Positions 17,869 through 26,656 of a DNA stretch of 46,024 nt are shown piece after piece. The translations under genes were made by a program, and so were the position numbers. Position 1 is the stretch's first letter. The number at the start of each line of letters is the position of its first letter. The stretch is from Bacteroidales bacterium (GTDB lineage Bacteria > Bacteroidota > Bacteroidia > Bacteroidales > PXBB01), in contig JAQVVM010000038.1 in the NCBI GenBank assembly GCA_028698995.1, positions 1 to 46,024 on the forward strand. Direction: 5' to 3'. The notes under the pieces were generated by a model. That model was not told the DNA's origin, did no database searches, and saw only the letters and a list, made by a program, of their open reading frames with translations.

Positions 17869-19725
17869 ATGGAGTCAAAAAGCATTTTTCCAAAATGGTT
17901 ACAGGAATTCAGACGGTTTCAATCTTTAAAATCACAGTTCTATTTTTATGGGAACATTTATGATTGTTATTATTTCCCTGTCAACTATAAAGATGCAAAA
18001 GATGAAACACAACTGATTTATGGAAAGTTTAACGATTTAAAGGATTTGCTTCAGCGTTATCTTTTACTACAGGAATATGAGCTGGTCAGTTATTTTGATG
18101 TAATTGACGGTATTTCGTTTGCAACACCCGACAACAGCATCACATCCGATAATTTATGCAAACAATTACAACTCAATGCTCAAGAAACTGAGGCTTATCT
18201 CAAAGGAGCCCGTGCAAAGAAACTTGATGATACTGTTTCATTGTTCAGAGAAATGATGAGCAATAGCGTCAGGCCGACAGCCTGCATTATGAACTTTGCG
18301 TCTAGGTTTACCTCTGATCCAAACAGACTTGAGGACACAATAAAGCCTACATTTCTAAAAATGATAAAAGCGGCTCAGGAATCCTACAGTTTTGCAGACA
18401 AAAACGGGCTGAGAAATATTTTTATTTTTATATGTGACAAAGTAAACGATATTCCTGCTTGGATGCTTTTAGAGAACCCCCTTACAAAAGACATACAGAT
18501 TCAGAAACCATGCAGGGAAGAACGGGAGCATTTTTTTAACCAAAGGCACCATTTGTTTTTCTGCGAAGGGGATACACCTGATTTAAAAGAAGTAGGCAGA
18601 GTATTTCCGGACCTTACAGAAGGACTACCTAACAGAGAGTTAGAAAATCTTATTACTATTTCAAAGCAGGAAAAACTTCATATAAACAAGATTAAGGAAA
18701 TCATTGAACTTTTTAAATACGGAGTTCGTGAAAACCCATGGGAGAAATTGGATTATTCTAAGGTTGAAGAGGCAGATGATGAATTAAGGAAGCGAGTTCT
18801 AGGGCAGGAAAAAGCCATTAACAAAGCCGTTGAAATTATTCGCCGTGCCAAATTAGGACTTGATTCCATAGATAAAACAAAACCCAGCAATAAACCTAAA
18901 GGGGTATTGTTTTTTGCAGGTCCAACAGGCACTGGAAAAACCGAGCTTGCCAAATCACTGGCAGAGTTGATTTTCAGTGATGAAGATGCCATGGTACGCT
19001 TTGACATGAGTGAATATAACGACAGCAATTCAGATGTAAAACTTATTGGAAGCCCCCCCGGGTATGTTGGATATGAAGCCGGCGGGCAACTTACTGACGC
19101 CATTCGAAAAAAGCCTTTCAGTATAATTCTATTTGATGAAATTGAAAAAGCGCACCCTAAAGTATTTGATAAGTTCCTGCAAATTCTTGATGACGGAAGA
19201 CTTACGGATGGTAAAGGCGAAACAGTTTACTTTTCCCAAAGCCTCATAGTGTTTACCAGTAATCTGGGTATGTTTGTAGAAGATGGTTCAGGGAAAAGGG
19301 TTCAAAATGTGTTGTATAGCGATGACTACCCCACTATTGAGAAAAAAATAAAAGATGAAATAAAAACTTTCTTTGCAAGCACCCTTAACCGCCCCGAGAT
19401 TTTCAACAGATTTGGTGACAATTTTGTTGTTTTTGATTATATCAGACCTGATATTGCCGCAAAAATTCTAGTTAAAAATCTTTCTGTCATCAAAACAAAT
19501 CTAAAAAAATTAAGAAACATTGATTTTATTTTTGATGATGCTTTTATACTTGATTTTCTTAAAGCATGCGCTGATGATAATCTCGAAATGGGAGGCCGTG
19601 GTATTGTCAATAGGGTTGAAACCCATGTTAAGAATGGACTTACAAACTTTATGTTTGAAAATCGCAAAGTAGAAAACTGTTTAATCAAAATAAAAATAAA
19701 AAATTCCAAAATTGCTTTTGAATAA
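17869..19725 (+). CDS. Clp-like AAA+ ATPase with a divergent N-terminal half
   Basis: 618 residues. The C-terminal half is a ClpB-D2-like AAA+ module: Walker A GPTGTGKTE (351-359), pore loop GYVG (398-401) in SPPGYVGYEAGG, Walker B IILFDEIEKAH (Asp423/Glu424), arginine-finger region EIFNRFGDNFVVF and sensor-2 GGRGIVNRV. It lacks the Clp N-domain and a normal D1. The N-terminal ~300 residues (FRRFQSLKSQFYFYGN, then IFIFICDKVNDIPAWMLLENP) look like a degenerate AAA module without Walker A; this is an inference. It is followed 7 bp later by an FHA/zinc-ribbon gene. It is likely a hexameric unfoldase or remodelling motor whose recruitment is controlled by phosphopeptide recognition. Substrate unknown; not ClpB, ClpC or a T6SS ClpV by architecture. 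Confidence 0.85.
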   Translation: MESKSIFPKWLQEFRRFQSLKSQFYFYGNIYDCYYFPVNYKDAKDETQLIYGKFNDLKDLLQRYLLLQEYELVSYFDVIDGISFATPDNSITSDNLCKQLQLNAQETEAYLKGARAKKLDDTVSLFREMMSNSVRPTACIMNFASRFTSDPNRLEDTIKPTFLKMIKAAQESYSFADKNGLRNIFIFICDKVNDIPAWMLLENPLTKDIQIQKPCREEREHFFNQRHHLFFCEGDTPDLKEVGRVFPDLTEGLPNRELENLITISKQEKLHINKIKEIIELFKYGVRENPWEKLDYSKVEEADDELRKRVLGQEKAINKAVEIIRRAKLGLDSIDKTKPSNKPKGVLFFAGPTGTGKTELAKSLAELIFSDEDAMVRFDMSEYNDSNSDVKLIGSPPGYVGYEAGGQLTDAIRKKPFSIILFDEIEKAHPKVFDKFLQILDDGRLTDGKGETVYFSQSLIVFTSNLGMFVEDGSGKRVQNVLYSDDYPTIEKKIKDEIKTFFASTLNRPEIFNRFGDNFVVFDYIRPDIAAKILVKNLSVIKTNLKKLRNIDFIFDDAFILDFLKACADDNLEMGGRGIVNRVETHVKNGLTNFMFENRKVENCLIKIKIKNSKIAFE

Positions 19726-19732
19726 TTAGATC

Positions 19733-20356
19733 ATGTTCAGAATAATCTGCCCCGATTGTAAGCACAATAACGATTTTAAATCTCAGGAAAACAAACCAAC
19801 AGAATGTTATTTCTGTTTCAATTCTATTAGTAGTTCAATGGAAGTCATTGAGATTCCAGATTATGAAACATTACAAGTTTCCGGTTTGACACTCATTTTT
19901 CAAAGTACATCTGAGACAATACACATTGATACTGAAAGCTGTATATTAGGTCGGGAGCATACCGGTTCAGAAGTTATGAAGAAAATAATGTCTTCAGGGA
20001 AACATGTCATTAGCCGCAAACATTGCTCGCTTCAACTATCCAATAATATTTACTTTGTCAAGGACGAAGATTCATTTAACGGAACTTTCGTTGGTATAGA
20101 TAAAAAAGAATGCAAAACAAGCCTCTTAGCTGTTAATGATGGAGACCTATTATACTTAGGAAAAGAGGCATTTCTGATTAAATATGTTTATAAGAAATCC
20201 GACGAAATTGAAACAGAAAATCAAGAAAAATTGAAACCGGCTGAAGTTCGCTTAAAAAAATTTCGTTGCAATCAGGGTTGTGGTTATGAAACAGAAACAT
20301 ATACTGAAATGTGCCCCAAGTGCTTCACATGCAACAGTTTAATTGAAGTAAAGTAG
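19733..20356 (+). CDS. FHA-domain protein with N- and C-terminal zinc ribbons
   Basis: 207 residues. An N-terminal Cys4 site (C6, C9, C25, C28) forms a zinc-ribbon. The FHA domain spans about 50-150 with all hallmark residues: Gly73-Arg74, then SRKH (Ser94, His97) and FNGTFV (Asn116-Gly117), so it should still bind phosphothreonine peptides. A second Cys cluster (C179, C183, C194, C197, C200) closes the protein. It lies 7 bp after the AAA+ gene, making it an obligate-looking partner. Inferred role: adaptor that docks a phosphorylated client or regulator on the AAA+ motor. No Ser/Thr kinase or PP2C phosphatase gene is adjacent. Confidence 0.85.
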   Translation: MFRIICPDCKHNNDFKSQENKPTECYFCFNSISSSMEVIEIPDYETLQVSGLTLIFQSTSETIHIDTESCILGREHTGSEVMKKIMSSGKHVISRKHCSLQLSNNIYFVKDEDSFNGTFVGIDKKECKTSLLAVNDGDLLYLGKEAFLIKYVYKKSDEIETENQEKLKPAEVRLKKFRCNQGCGYETETYTEMCPKCFTCNSLIEVK

Positions 20357-20473
20357 GTAAATAAAACCTAATAATTATTCACACAAAAAAGATATGTTGT
20401 CCGTAATGGCATAAATATCAATAAAAATTACTATATAAAACAGATTGTATTACCTTCAAGCGATGTAATGGCA

Positions 20474-21028
20474 TTATTTTCCATCATTTTTCTTTTTTAC
20501 AGTATGTTTGAATTTTAATACAGCAAAGTTTATTTCAATGGTGGTTTCAGTTTCATTTAAAGCCAAATCATCCCCTAATAATTCGGCGATAATTTCACCA
20601 CTTTTTTGCATGAGATTTTTCTTATTTTTGTCGTCTTTAACTTCAGATAGTTCTTTTATATTGCGCGAAAGTTGTTTTATTCTTGCAAAGGTTTCAATTA
20701 TTGTAAGTGTAGTTTGAGTCGCTTTAGAACCTTTCAGAATGGTTGCAAGCATATACAGCCCTCTTTCGGCAAATGCTTTGGGCAGTTGAGGGGAAAATTT
20801 AAGTTTTTCGAGGTGGTGGAAAATTTCCACCACCTCCGTTTTTTCTTCTTTTGTCAAAGTAAAAACATATCCTTTGGGAAACTTTTCCGGATTATTCTTT
20901 ACTGCTTTGTTTATATCTCGGGTTTCCACACCATAAAGTGCAGCCACATCACTGTCTAAAAGAACCTTTTGGTTTCTTATTTCTATGATTTTATTTTCTA
21001 CGTCTTCAAGTCGGATGATTGCTGTCAT
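20474..21028 (-). CDS. ORF6N domain protein
   Basis: 184 residues. The N-terminal ~90 residues are a textbook ORF6N domain: IIEIRNQKVLLDSDVAALYG, then NINKAVKNNPEKFP-type (here DINKAVKNNPEKFPKGYVF) and a late KAFAERGLYMLATILKGSKA segment. The rest is a charged helical tail. ORF6N domains are found in phage antirepressor-like proteins and as stand-alone genes in Bacteroidota chromosomes; they are thought to bind DNA. No integrase, capsid or other phage genes surround it, so it appears to be an orphan. It converges with the FHA gene. Confidence 0.92.
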   Translation of the reverse strand: MTAIIRLEDVENKIIEIRNQKVLLDSDVAALYGVETRDINKAVKNNPEKFPKGYVFTLTKEEKTEVVEIFHHLEKLKFSPQLPKAFAERGLYMLATILKGSKATQTTLTIIETFARIKQLSRNIKELSEVKDDKNKKNLMQKSGEIIAELLGDDLALNETETTIEINFAVLKFKHTVKKKNDGK

Positions 21029-21542
21029 GATGTTTTGCTGATAGGTTATTTGTGCAGAAACAAAATTACAAATATTTCTGACATCGAAATATTTTTTACT
21101 TTATTGTTCCCAAAACGGAAAGTTACGTAACTGCGTTGTGAAAAGACAAGCTCTATGTCATCCCGAAAGATTCTGATTAGTTGCAGCGTTGGCTGGCGCG
21201 ACCTGATAATATGCCAAATGAATGTTGGTATTCCGTTTTTCTTTATTGCGGAATGGTAAAAATCTAAATCATATTATTTCAATGACAATTGTTTCTCATT
21301 CTCAAACAATTTTGTCTGTCATTTTCAGTGTTCCTGCCTTTTTTCTTCGCCTTGTTGGTAACTGTTAATGTCCATATTGAAAACATATTTTTACTGATTT
21401 TTTATTGATATTAGGTACTAGGGACTATATAAAACTGAGATTTGAATAAATAATTAAGTACTCAAAATAATGTTATTCAAAACTTTGCAACTGATAGAAG
21501 ATTAAAGTACGTTTAAGTGTGAAGCAGTAGTTAATATAAAGA
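21029..21542. other. 514-bp intergenic region with imperfect palindromes
   Basis: No ORF with coding character is seen. It holds the upstream region of the ORF6N gene and the 3' flank of the TMTC-like pair. A short GC-rich patch (about 21185-21205) stands out. Two inverted repeats are visible: ATTCCG/CGGAAT (21230-21254) and AATGACA+ATTGTTT pairing with AAACAAT+TGTCATT (21281-21323, 14 bp in two blocks with a 6-nt bulge). Neither has a T tract. Confidence 0.5.
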
Positions 21543-23546
21543 TTATAAGCAATTTCCATCAATAAAACCCGCTACTGAAGTGTCTCCTTTTTGAATAAGT
21601 GACTGCCAATCTGTACATGCTGCATCAATATTGCCTTTTAGAAAATAAATATAAGCTCTGTTTTTTAGGGCCTCCATCATTTCCGGTTTAAGCATCAAAG
21701 CGGCATTAACATCTTCGAGTGCACCTTCGAGGTCGTTCATATAACGCCCTCTCAAAACACCTCTGGCATTATGAGCTTGATAAAGAGATGCGTTTAATTG
21801 GATACAACGGCTGTAATCATTAAATGCTTGTTGGTAATTATTCATCTGTTCCATCAGCATGGCTCTGTTAAAAAATGCCATTGGGTTTGTGCTGTCAATT
21901 TCAATAGCTCTCTGAAAATCATTCAGGGCTTTTATGGGACGCCCCATATTATAATAAACAGCACCACGGTTATTTAGAGCTTGTGCATTATCAGGAGCTA
22001 TTAATAAAAGGTTGTCAAGGTCAACAATTGCTTTTTCAAACTGAAAAATATTTACATAAGACTGAGCCCGGCTCAAAAGTACCTGAATATTATGGCTATC
22101 ATTCAACAATACAACGCTGAAATCATCAATAGCTTTAACAAAGTCGCCACTATTGAAAAAGGCTAATCCTCTTCCTTCATAAGCCTCAATTAAATCCCTG
22201 CTCAGTCTTATAGCATTATTGTAACTATTGATAGCATTTTGGTATCTGGAAGATTCCAGGAAAGTATTGCCCAGATTCAGGTGCGCAATAGCAACACCAG
22301 TATCTTTTTCTATCACATCCTCGAAAAGCGTTTGATTATTTTGCCAAACCTTGTTTCTTTGAATTGTCATGAAAGACAAAAAAACAATAAATGCCATAAT
22401 CAAAAGAAAAGCCGGATTTTTCAAATTGTTCTTTAAAGTGTATTTCTCATTGATAATGTTGTAGCAATAAGCCAAAAGAAATGACAAAGCTAAATGAGAT
22501 AAATATGTGTACCTTTCAGCTAAGTATGCAGGACCAATAGGAAATTTAATTAAGACCGGAAGCAGTGGAATAAAAAAAATAAGCAAGCCAAAAACAAGCG
22601 TTTTGAAGTGCTTCCGAAATATGTACGGCAAAACGATTAAAAAAGGCAAAATAAAAAATGACAAGTAATACTTTAGAGGAAGAAACTCATTGATAGTATC
22701 AGGGAAAGGGGTAATAGCAGAAAGATGCAATGGAATAAAAAACTTAAACAGATAGAAAGCAAGTGCATATGTAGCTAGAAATAAATGTTCATATACAGGA
22801 AAGATATTGGGTATTGCAGAACTTTGTGCATCTAGGGCCAAGAGTCCAAATACAAATGATAAGACAAAAAAAGGCACCTTTTCAACTACCATGTGCTTAT
22901 AATCCTTACGTTCTTTATAAAAATCAAAAGCAAGCAACACCAGGGGTAAGGTTACAGCAGAAGCTTTCGAAAAAAGCGAAAGCAGAAAAAGCCCAAAGGC
23001 AATAAGCAAATATTTTATCTTAAATTTTCCGTCAAGATAATGTATATAAACCATCATTGCACCGAGGTAAAAGAACATATACAATACATCCTTTCTTTCA
23101 GAAATCCATACGACAGATTCAACACGCAATGGATGTATGGAAAAAATCAGGGCTGTCAGAAATGCCAATTTCCTGTTTTTTGTCAGTTTGAAGAAAATTA
23201 AAAAAGCGAGTAAAGTATTGCATAAATGCAAGATGATATTTGTCAAAATATAGCCTTTTGCCTCATAACCCCAAAAATGATAGTCTAAAGCAAGGGAAAG
23301 TAATGTCATGGGATGATAATGACAGGAAACATAAACCTGAAACATATTTTTTAAACAGGGAAATGACAAGTCTTCAATATGAATATTCTCTGTAACATAC
23401 TCATTATCATCCCATTTGATAAAATCATTAGACAGGCTGTTTGCAAATATAATAAAGCACAAAACACCTAAAATAATCAGATAAGGTAAATTTCTTCGAC
23501 TATTCAAAAAGTTTTTATTGAAATCATGTTTATTTTCTTTTTTCAT
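21543..23546 (-). CDS. TMTC-like membrane glycosyltransferase/TPR protein (second copy)
   Basis: 667 residues from the ATG at 23546; a TTG at 23564 that overlaps the previous stop would add six residues. The N-terminal ~400 residues contain about 10-11 membrane helices with a first outside loop carrying KWDDNEYVTEN, the GT-C-type acidic motif, followed by HYHPMT and HPLRVESVVWISERKD, both typical of DUF1736/TMTC-type proteins. The C-terminal ~270 residues are about seven TPR repeats (ALNDFQRAIEIDS-like). The protein ends AACTDWQSL...NC. TMTC1-4 of animals are O-mannosyltransferases, so periplasmic protein O-glycosylation is a reasonable guess. It is a tandem paralogue of the preceding gene (start 15 bp after that gene's stop codon). 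Confidence 0.85.
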   Translation of the reverse strand: MKKENKHDFNKNFLNSRRNLPYLIILGVLCFIIFANSLSNDFIKWDDNEYVTENIHIEDLSFPCLKNMFQVYVSCHYHPMTLLSLALDYHFWGYEAKGYILTNIILHLCNTLLAFLIFFKLTKNRKLAFLTALIFSIHPLRVESVVWISERKDVLYMFFYLGAMMVYIHYLDGKFKIKYLLIAFGLFLLSLFSKASAVTLPLVLLAFDFYKERKDYKHMVVEKVPFFVLSFVFGLLALDAQSSAIPNIFPVYEHLFLATYALAFYLFKFFIPLHLSAITPFPDTINEFLPLKYYLSFFILPFLIVLPYIFRKHFKTLVFGLLIFFIPLLPVLIKFPIGPAYLAERYTYLSHLALSFLLAYCYNIINEKYTLKNNLKNPAFLLIMAFIVFLSFMTIQRNKVWQNNQTLFEDVIEKDTGVAIAHLNLGNTFLESSRYQNAINSYNNAIRLSRDLIEAYEGRGLAFFNSGDFVKAIDDFSVVLLNDSHNIQVLLSRAQSYVNIFQFEKAIVDLDNLLLIAPDNAQALNNRGAVYYNMGRPIKALNDFQRAIEIDSTNPMAFFNRAMLMEQMNNYQQAFNDYSRCIQLNASLYQAHNARGVLRGRYMNDLEGALEDVNAALMLKPEMMEALKNRAYIYFLKGNIDAACTDWQSLIQKGDTSVAGFIDGNCL

Positions 23547-23560
23547 GTCCGATTTTTTTA

Positions 23561-25546
23561 TCAATTACAATTTTGATTAAAGAGTGACAGCGCATTCTGA
23601 TTACCCATCTCAGATAGATTCTTCCAGTCGTTGCAAGCTGCGATTGTGTCACCTCTAAGGAAATTAATGTATGCTTTATTCCCAAGAGCATTTTGCATGT
23701 CTGGTTTTATTTCAAGAGCTCTGAGCACGTCTTCATAGGCACCATCAATATCATCCAAAAAGCGACCCTTTAACACTGCTCTTGAATTGTAAGCCTCAAA
23801 AAATTGAGGATTAAGATTAATGCTTCGATTGTAATCTATCAATGCCAAATCTACATTCATCACTTGCTCATAGGCCAAAGCCCTGTTATAATAAAGTGAA
23901 GCGTTATTGCTGTCGAGACTTATGGACTTATCAAAATCAAAAATAGCATTAGGTGCATCTCCGGTGTTTAGATAAACCCCTCCCCTGTTCACCAAGGCTG
24001 ATGCATTATTAGGGTCTGTTTCAAGGATTAAAGAAAAATCGTTTAAAGCTTTATCATAGTCATTCATCATAACATTACTCAGGCCTCTGTTCATTAAAGC
24101 ATCCCTATCGTAGGGTTCGTGTTCCAAAACTTTTGAAAAATCCTTCTGCGCATTCTGAAAATCTTTAAGTTTATATAGGACAAGCCCCCTACCCATAAAA
24201 AGAGACTTCACATAAAAAGTATTATTTTCAATAGCTGCATTATAATACCGAAGGGAATTTCCATATTGATTAATCATCTCATATGATTGTGCCAGTCTGT
24301 AGTTCGCAATAATATTCCGAGTTTGCTTATCTGTGATGCTTTTGAAGAAAGTAATATTATTTGCAAAAATTTCATTACGGTTAAACGACAATCCGGAAAT
24401 AATAATTACATAAACAAGAACGGCAATAATGAGATTTCTTCGGGGTTTTACATTTTTAAGTTTCTCATAAAGGAAACACAATATTCCAAAGGAAAAGCCA
24501 CCTATCCCGAAGTAAGCATACCTGTCCGCATAAAAACCAACATGGTAATAAGGAATTAAATGGAGGACGGGTAATATTGAAGCTGTAAAAAATAAAAAAA
24601 ATAAAAGAATCAATTTCTTTTCTCTGATTTTGTAAATGAAAAATAGAACGGCAAACATTACAATAATTGAAAAGTAAAAATAAATGGGTAAAAACCCATC
24701 CTCCTTTAAGGGATAATCATAAAGAGCTGACAAATTAAAGGGTAAAATGATTTTAAAAATATAAATAAGAAAAATAAATGATGCAACAAAAGGTTTATCT
24801 ATTAAAGAAAAATTATAGGGTATTGTTTCCAAAGTATCCGACTTCATCTTCAAGGCTAATAGAACAAAGAGAAACGATAAAAGAAAAAACGGAATCAATT
24901 TAACAATGGTTTTAAAATTCATCTTTTTGTGATATAAAACTAAACCCAATAGAACCAATGGCAGAAAAGCAGCAGTGGATTTTGAGAGTAATGATAGAAG
25001 GAACAATAAACAGGCTAAAATATAATAAACCATTTTAAATCTCTCTTTACCGGAAAGGAAATAGTTAAAGTTCATCAGTACCCCTAAGGAAAAAAAGGTA
25101 AATAACAAATAGTTTGCAGCAGATACCCACGCAACAACTTCAGACTGCATGGGATGAACGGCAAAAATCAATGCTGACAAAAAGGAAATTTTTAATTCTT
25201 TTATGAAACGGGAGAAAAAGAGAAAAAGCACAACAGTATTGAAGGCATGTAATAAAATATTAAAAAAATGAAAAGCAGCAGGACCTATTCCAAAGAGTTT
25301 GGCAATCAGCCAGAAATACAATAAAGTTAAGGGTTGATACTCATTATCACTGAAGCGAGGGATAAAAGCTTCATAAATATCCTTTGTCTGCGTATTTAAC
25401 ACAAAATCATTATTGATAACATTTTCCTGATCGTCCCAATTGGTCAGAAAATCATGTCCAAGAGTATTTGCAAATACAATAAAAACACATATAAAAAGGA
25501 TAAAGCCATAAATAAGAAACGGTTTTTTACTTAAAAACAATTTCAT
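23561..25546 (-). CDS. TMTC-like membrane glycosyltransferase/TPR protein (first copy)
   Basis: 661 residues with the same layout as its downstream paralogue: about 10-11 membrane helices with an early loop LTNWDDQENVINND, then HPMQSEVVAWVSAAN, and a C-terminal block of about seven TPRs (ALNDFSLILETDPNN, SINLNPQF). It ends AACNDWKNL...NC, the same signature as the paralogue. It starts 12 bp after the serine acetyltransferase gene and is followed directly by the second copy, so the three genes are likely one operon. Likely role: GT-C-type glycosyl transfer on the periplasmic side, with the TPR part selecting protein acceptors. Acceptor and donor are unknown. Confidence 0.85.
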   Translation of the reverse strand: MKLFLSKKPFLIYGFILFICVFIVFANTLGHDFLTNWDDQENVINNDFVLNTQTKDIYEAFIPRFSDNEYQPLTLLYFWLIAKLFGIGPAAFHFFNILLHAFNTVVLFLFFSRFIKELKISFLSALIFAVHPMQSEVVAWVSAANYLLFTFFSLGVLMNFNYFLSGKERFKMVYYILACLLFLLSLLSKSTAAFLPLVLLGLVLYHKKMNFKTIVKLIPFFLLSFLFVLLALKMKSDTLETIPYNFSLIDKPFVASFIFLIYIFKIILPFNLSALYDYPLKEDGFLPIYFYFSIIVMFAVLFFIYKIREKKLILLFFLFFTASILPVLHLIPYYHVGFYADRYAYFGIGGFSFGILCFLYEKLKNVKPRRNLIIAVLVYVIIISGLSFNRNEIFANNITFFKSITDKQTRNIIANYRLAQSYEMINQYGNSLRYYNAAIENNTFYVKSLFMGRGLVLYKLKDFQNAQKDFSKVLEHEPYDRDALMNRGLSNVMMNDYDKALNDFSLILETDPNNASALVNRGGVYLNTGDAPNAIFDFDKSISLDSNNASLYYNRALAYEQVMNVDLALIDYNRSINLNPQFFEAYNSRAVLKGRFLDDIDGAYEDVLRALEIKPDMQNALGNKAYINFLRGDTIAACNDWKNLSEMGNQNALSLFNQNCN

Positions 25547-25558
25547 GTGCTTATCAAT

Positions 25559-26440
25559 TTAATGCATGATATTTTTTTGATCGAATAGGACTTTCTCCCC
25601 TGCCGGAATATCTTTGGTTATCCACATATTACCACCCACAACTGCACCTTTGCCTATTGTAATACGGCCTAAAATAGTAGCATTAGAATAAATAATTACA
25701 TCATCTTCTACAATAGGGTGTCTGGGAATACCCTTAATTGGTTTACCGTTTTCGTCTAGAGGGAAACTTTTTGCACCAAGAGTAACACCTTGATACAGTC
25801 GTACATTTTTGCCAATGATGCAGGTTTCACCAATAACAACCCCTGTTCCATGGTCTATAAAAAAATATTCACCTATCTGTGCTCCCGGATGGATATCTAT
25901 ACCGGTAAGAGCATGCGACATTTCTGTAATAATTCGGGGGATTAAAGGCACTTCAAGTCTGCGTAATTCGTGGGCAATACGATAATGGGTAAGCGCTCTG
26001 ATACTGGGGTAACAAAAAATTGTTTCACCGTGATTCATGGAAGCCGGATCCCCATTATAAGCAGCTACGACATCAGTGGACAAAAGGTGTTTAATAGTGG
26101 GTAATTTTTCGATAAATGCCGTAGAAATGTCCTGGGCATTTTTGTTACAGTCAATACAATTTTGATTTTTATCTTCACAGGCAAAGCAAAATCCTCTTTG
26201 AATTTGTTCGCTTAATAGCTTATGTGTTAAATCAAGACTGGCTCCGATATGGTATTTCAGGGTATCTTTTTTTATATCGGAATTGCCAAAAAAACCGGGG
26301 AATAAAACAGATTTAAGATTTTCCATAATACAGCTTAAGCTCTCAATAGAAGGCATTGGCATTTCATTCCTTGTAAAATGATAAAGAAAGTTATTATCGT
26401 TAATTTCGCTTAATTTAGCCACAATTTTGTCGAAGTTCAT
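25559..26440 (-). CDS. epsC: Serine O-acetyltransferase, EpsC type
   Basis: 293 residues. It makes O-acetylserine from serine and acetyl-CoA, the first step of cysteine synthesis. A helical N-terminal region (1-160) is followed by a left-handed beta-helix: the acceptor site includes SHALTGIDIHPGAQIGEYFFIDHGTGVVIGET with the catalytic Asp/His pairs, then LYQGVTLGAK, HPIVEDDVIIYSNATILGRITIG and VGGNMWITKDIP. A four-Cys cluster (C85, C88, C95, C98) sits in the N-terminal region. No cysteine synthase (cysK) gene is adjacent; instead two TMTC-like genes follow. An in-family name cysE is also used. Confidence 0.93.
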   Translation of the reverse strand: MNFDKIVAKLSEINDNNFLYHFTRNEMPMPSIESLSCIMENLKSVLFPGFFGNSDIKKDTLKYHIGASLDLTHKLLSEQIQRGFCFACEDKNQNCIDCNKNAQDISTAFIEKLPTIKHLLSTDVVAAYNGDPASMNHGETIFCYPSIRALTHYRIAHELRRLEVPLIPRIITEMSHALTGIDIHPGAQIGEYFFIDHGTGVVIGETCIIGKNVRLYQGVTLGAKSFPLDENGKPIKGIPRHPIVEDDVIIYSNATILGRITIGKGAVVGGNMWITKDIPAGEKVLFDQKNIMH

Positions 26441-26471
26441 AGCTGATCAATTTAATTTGAATTATCTTTTA

Positions 26472-26479
26472 CAAAGTTA
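26472..26479 (-). promoter_or_regulatory. Candidate -7 box of the epsC/TMTC operon
   Basis: TAACTTTG on the - strand fits TAnnTTTG, 31 bp before the serine acetyltransferase start codon. Confidence 0.42.
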
Positions 26480-26617
26480 ATAATAATAGAAATAGGTATT
26501 AAACCTAATTTTGGATTAAATCTTATCTATTACTTTACTCTTGTTTAACGGAATATCATATTTAATGGAAAAAATTATAATTCGATTAAATGTATCGAAT
26601 TAATTTTGAAAAAAGAT

Positions 26618-26625
26618 TATTTTTG
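26618..26625 (+). promoter_or_regulatory. Candidate -7 box of the membrane protein gene at 26657
   Basis: TATTTTTG fits TAnnTTTG, 31 bp before the start codon, in the spacer divergent from epsC. Confidence 0.45.
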
Positions 26626-26656
26626 TAAAACAAAACGTGCAATCTAAATATATTTA

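Noticed and set aside
17869..19725. ClpV of a type VI secretion system or housekeeping ClpB
   Set aside because: The protein is too short, has no Clp N-domain or active D1, and no sheath, tube or baseplate genes are present.
20474..21028. Prophage remnant suggested by the ORF6N domain
   Set aside because: No integrase, structural or lysis genes around it; stand-alone ORF6N genes are common in Bacteroidota.
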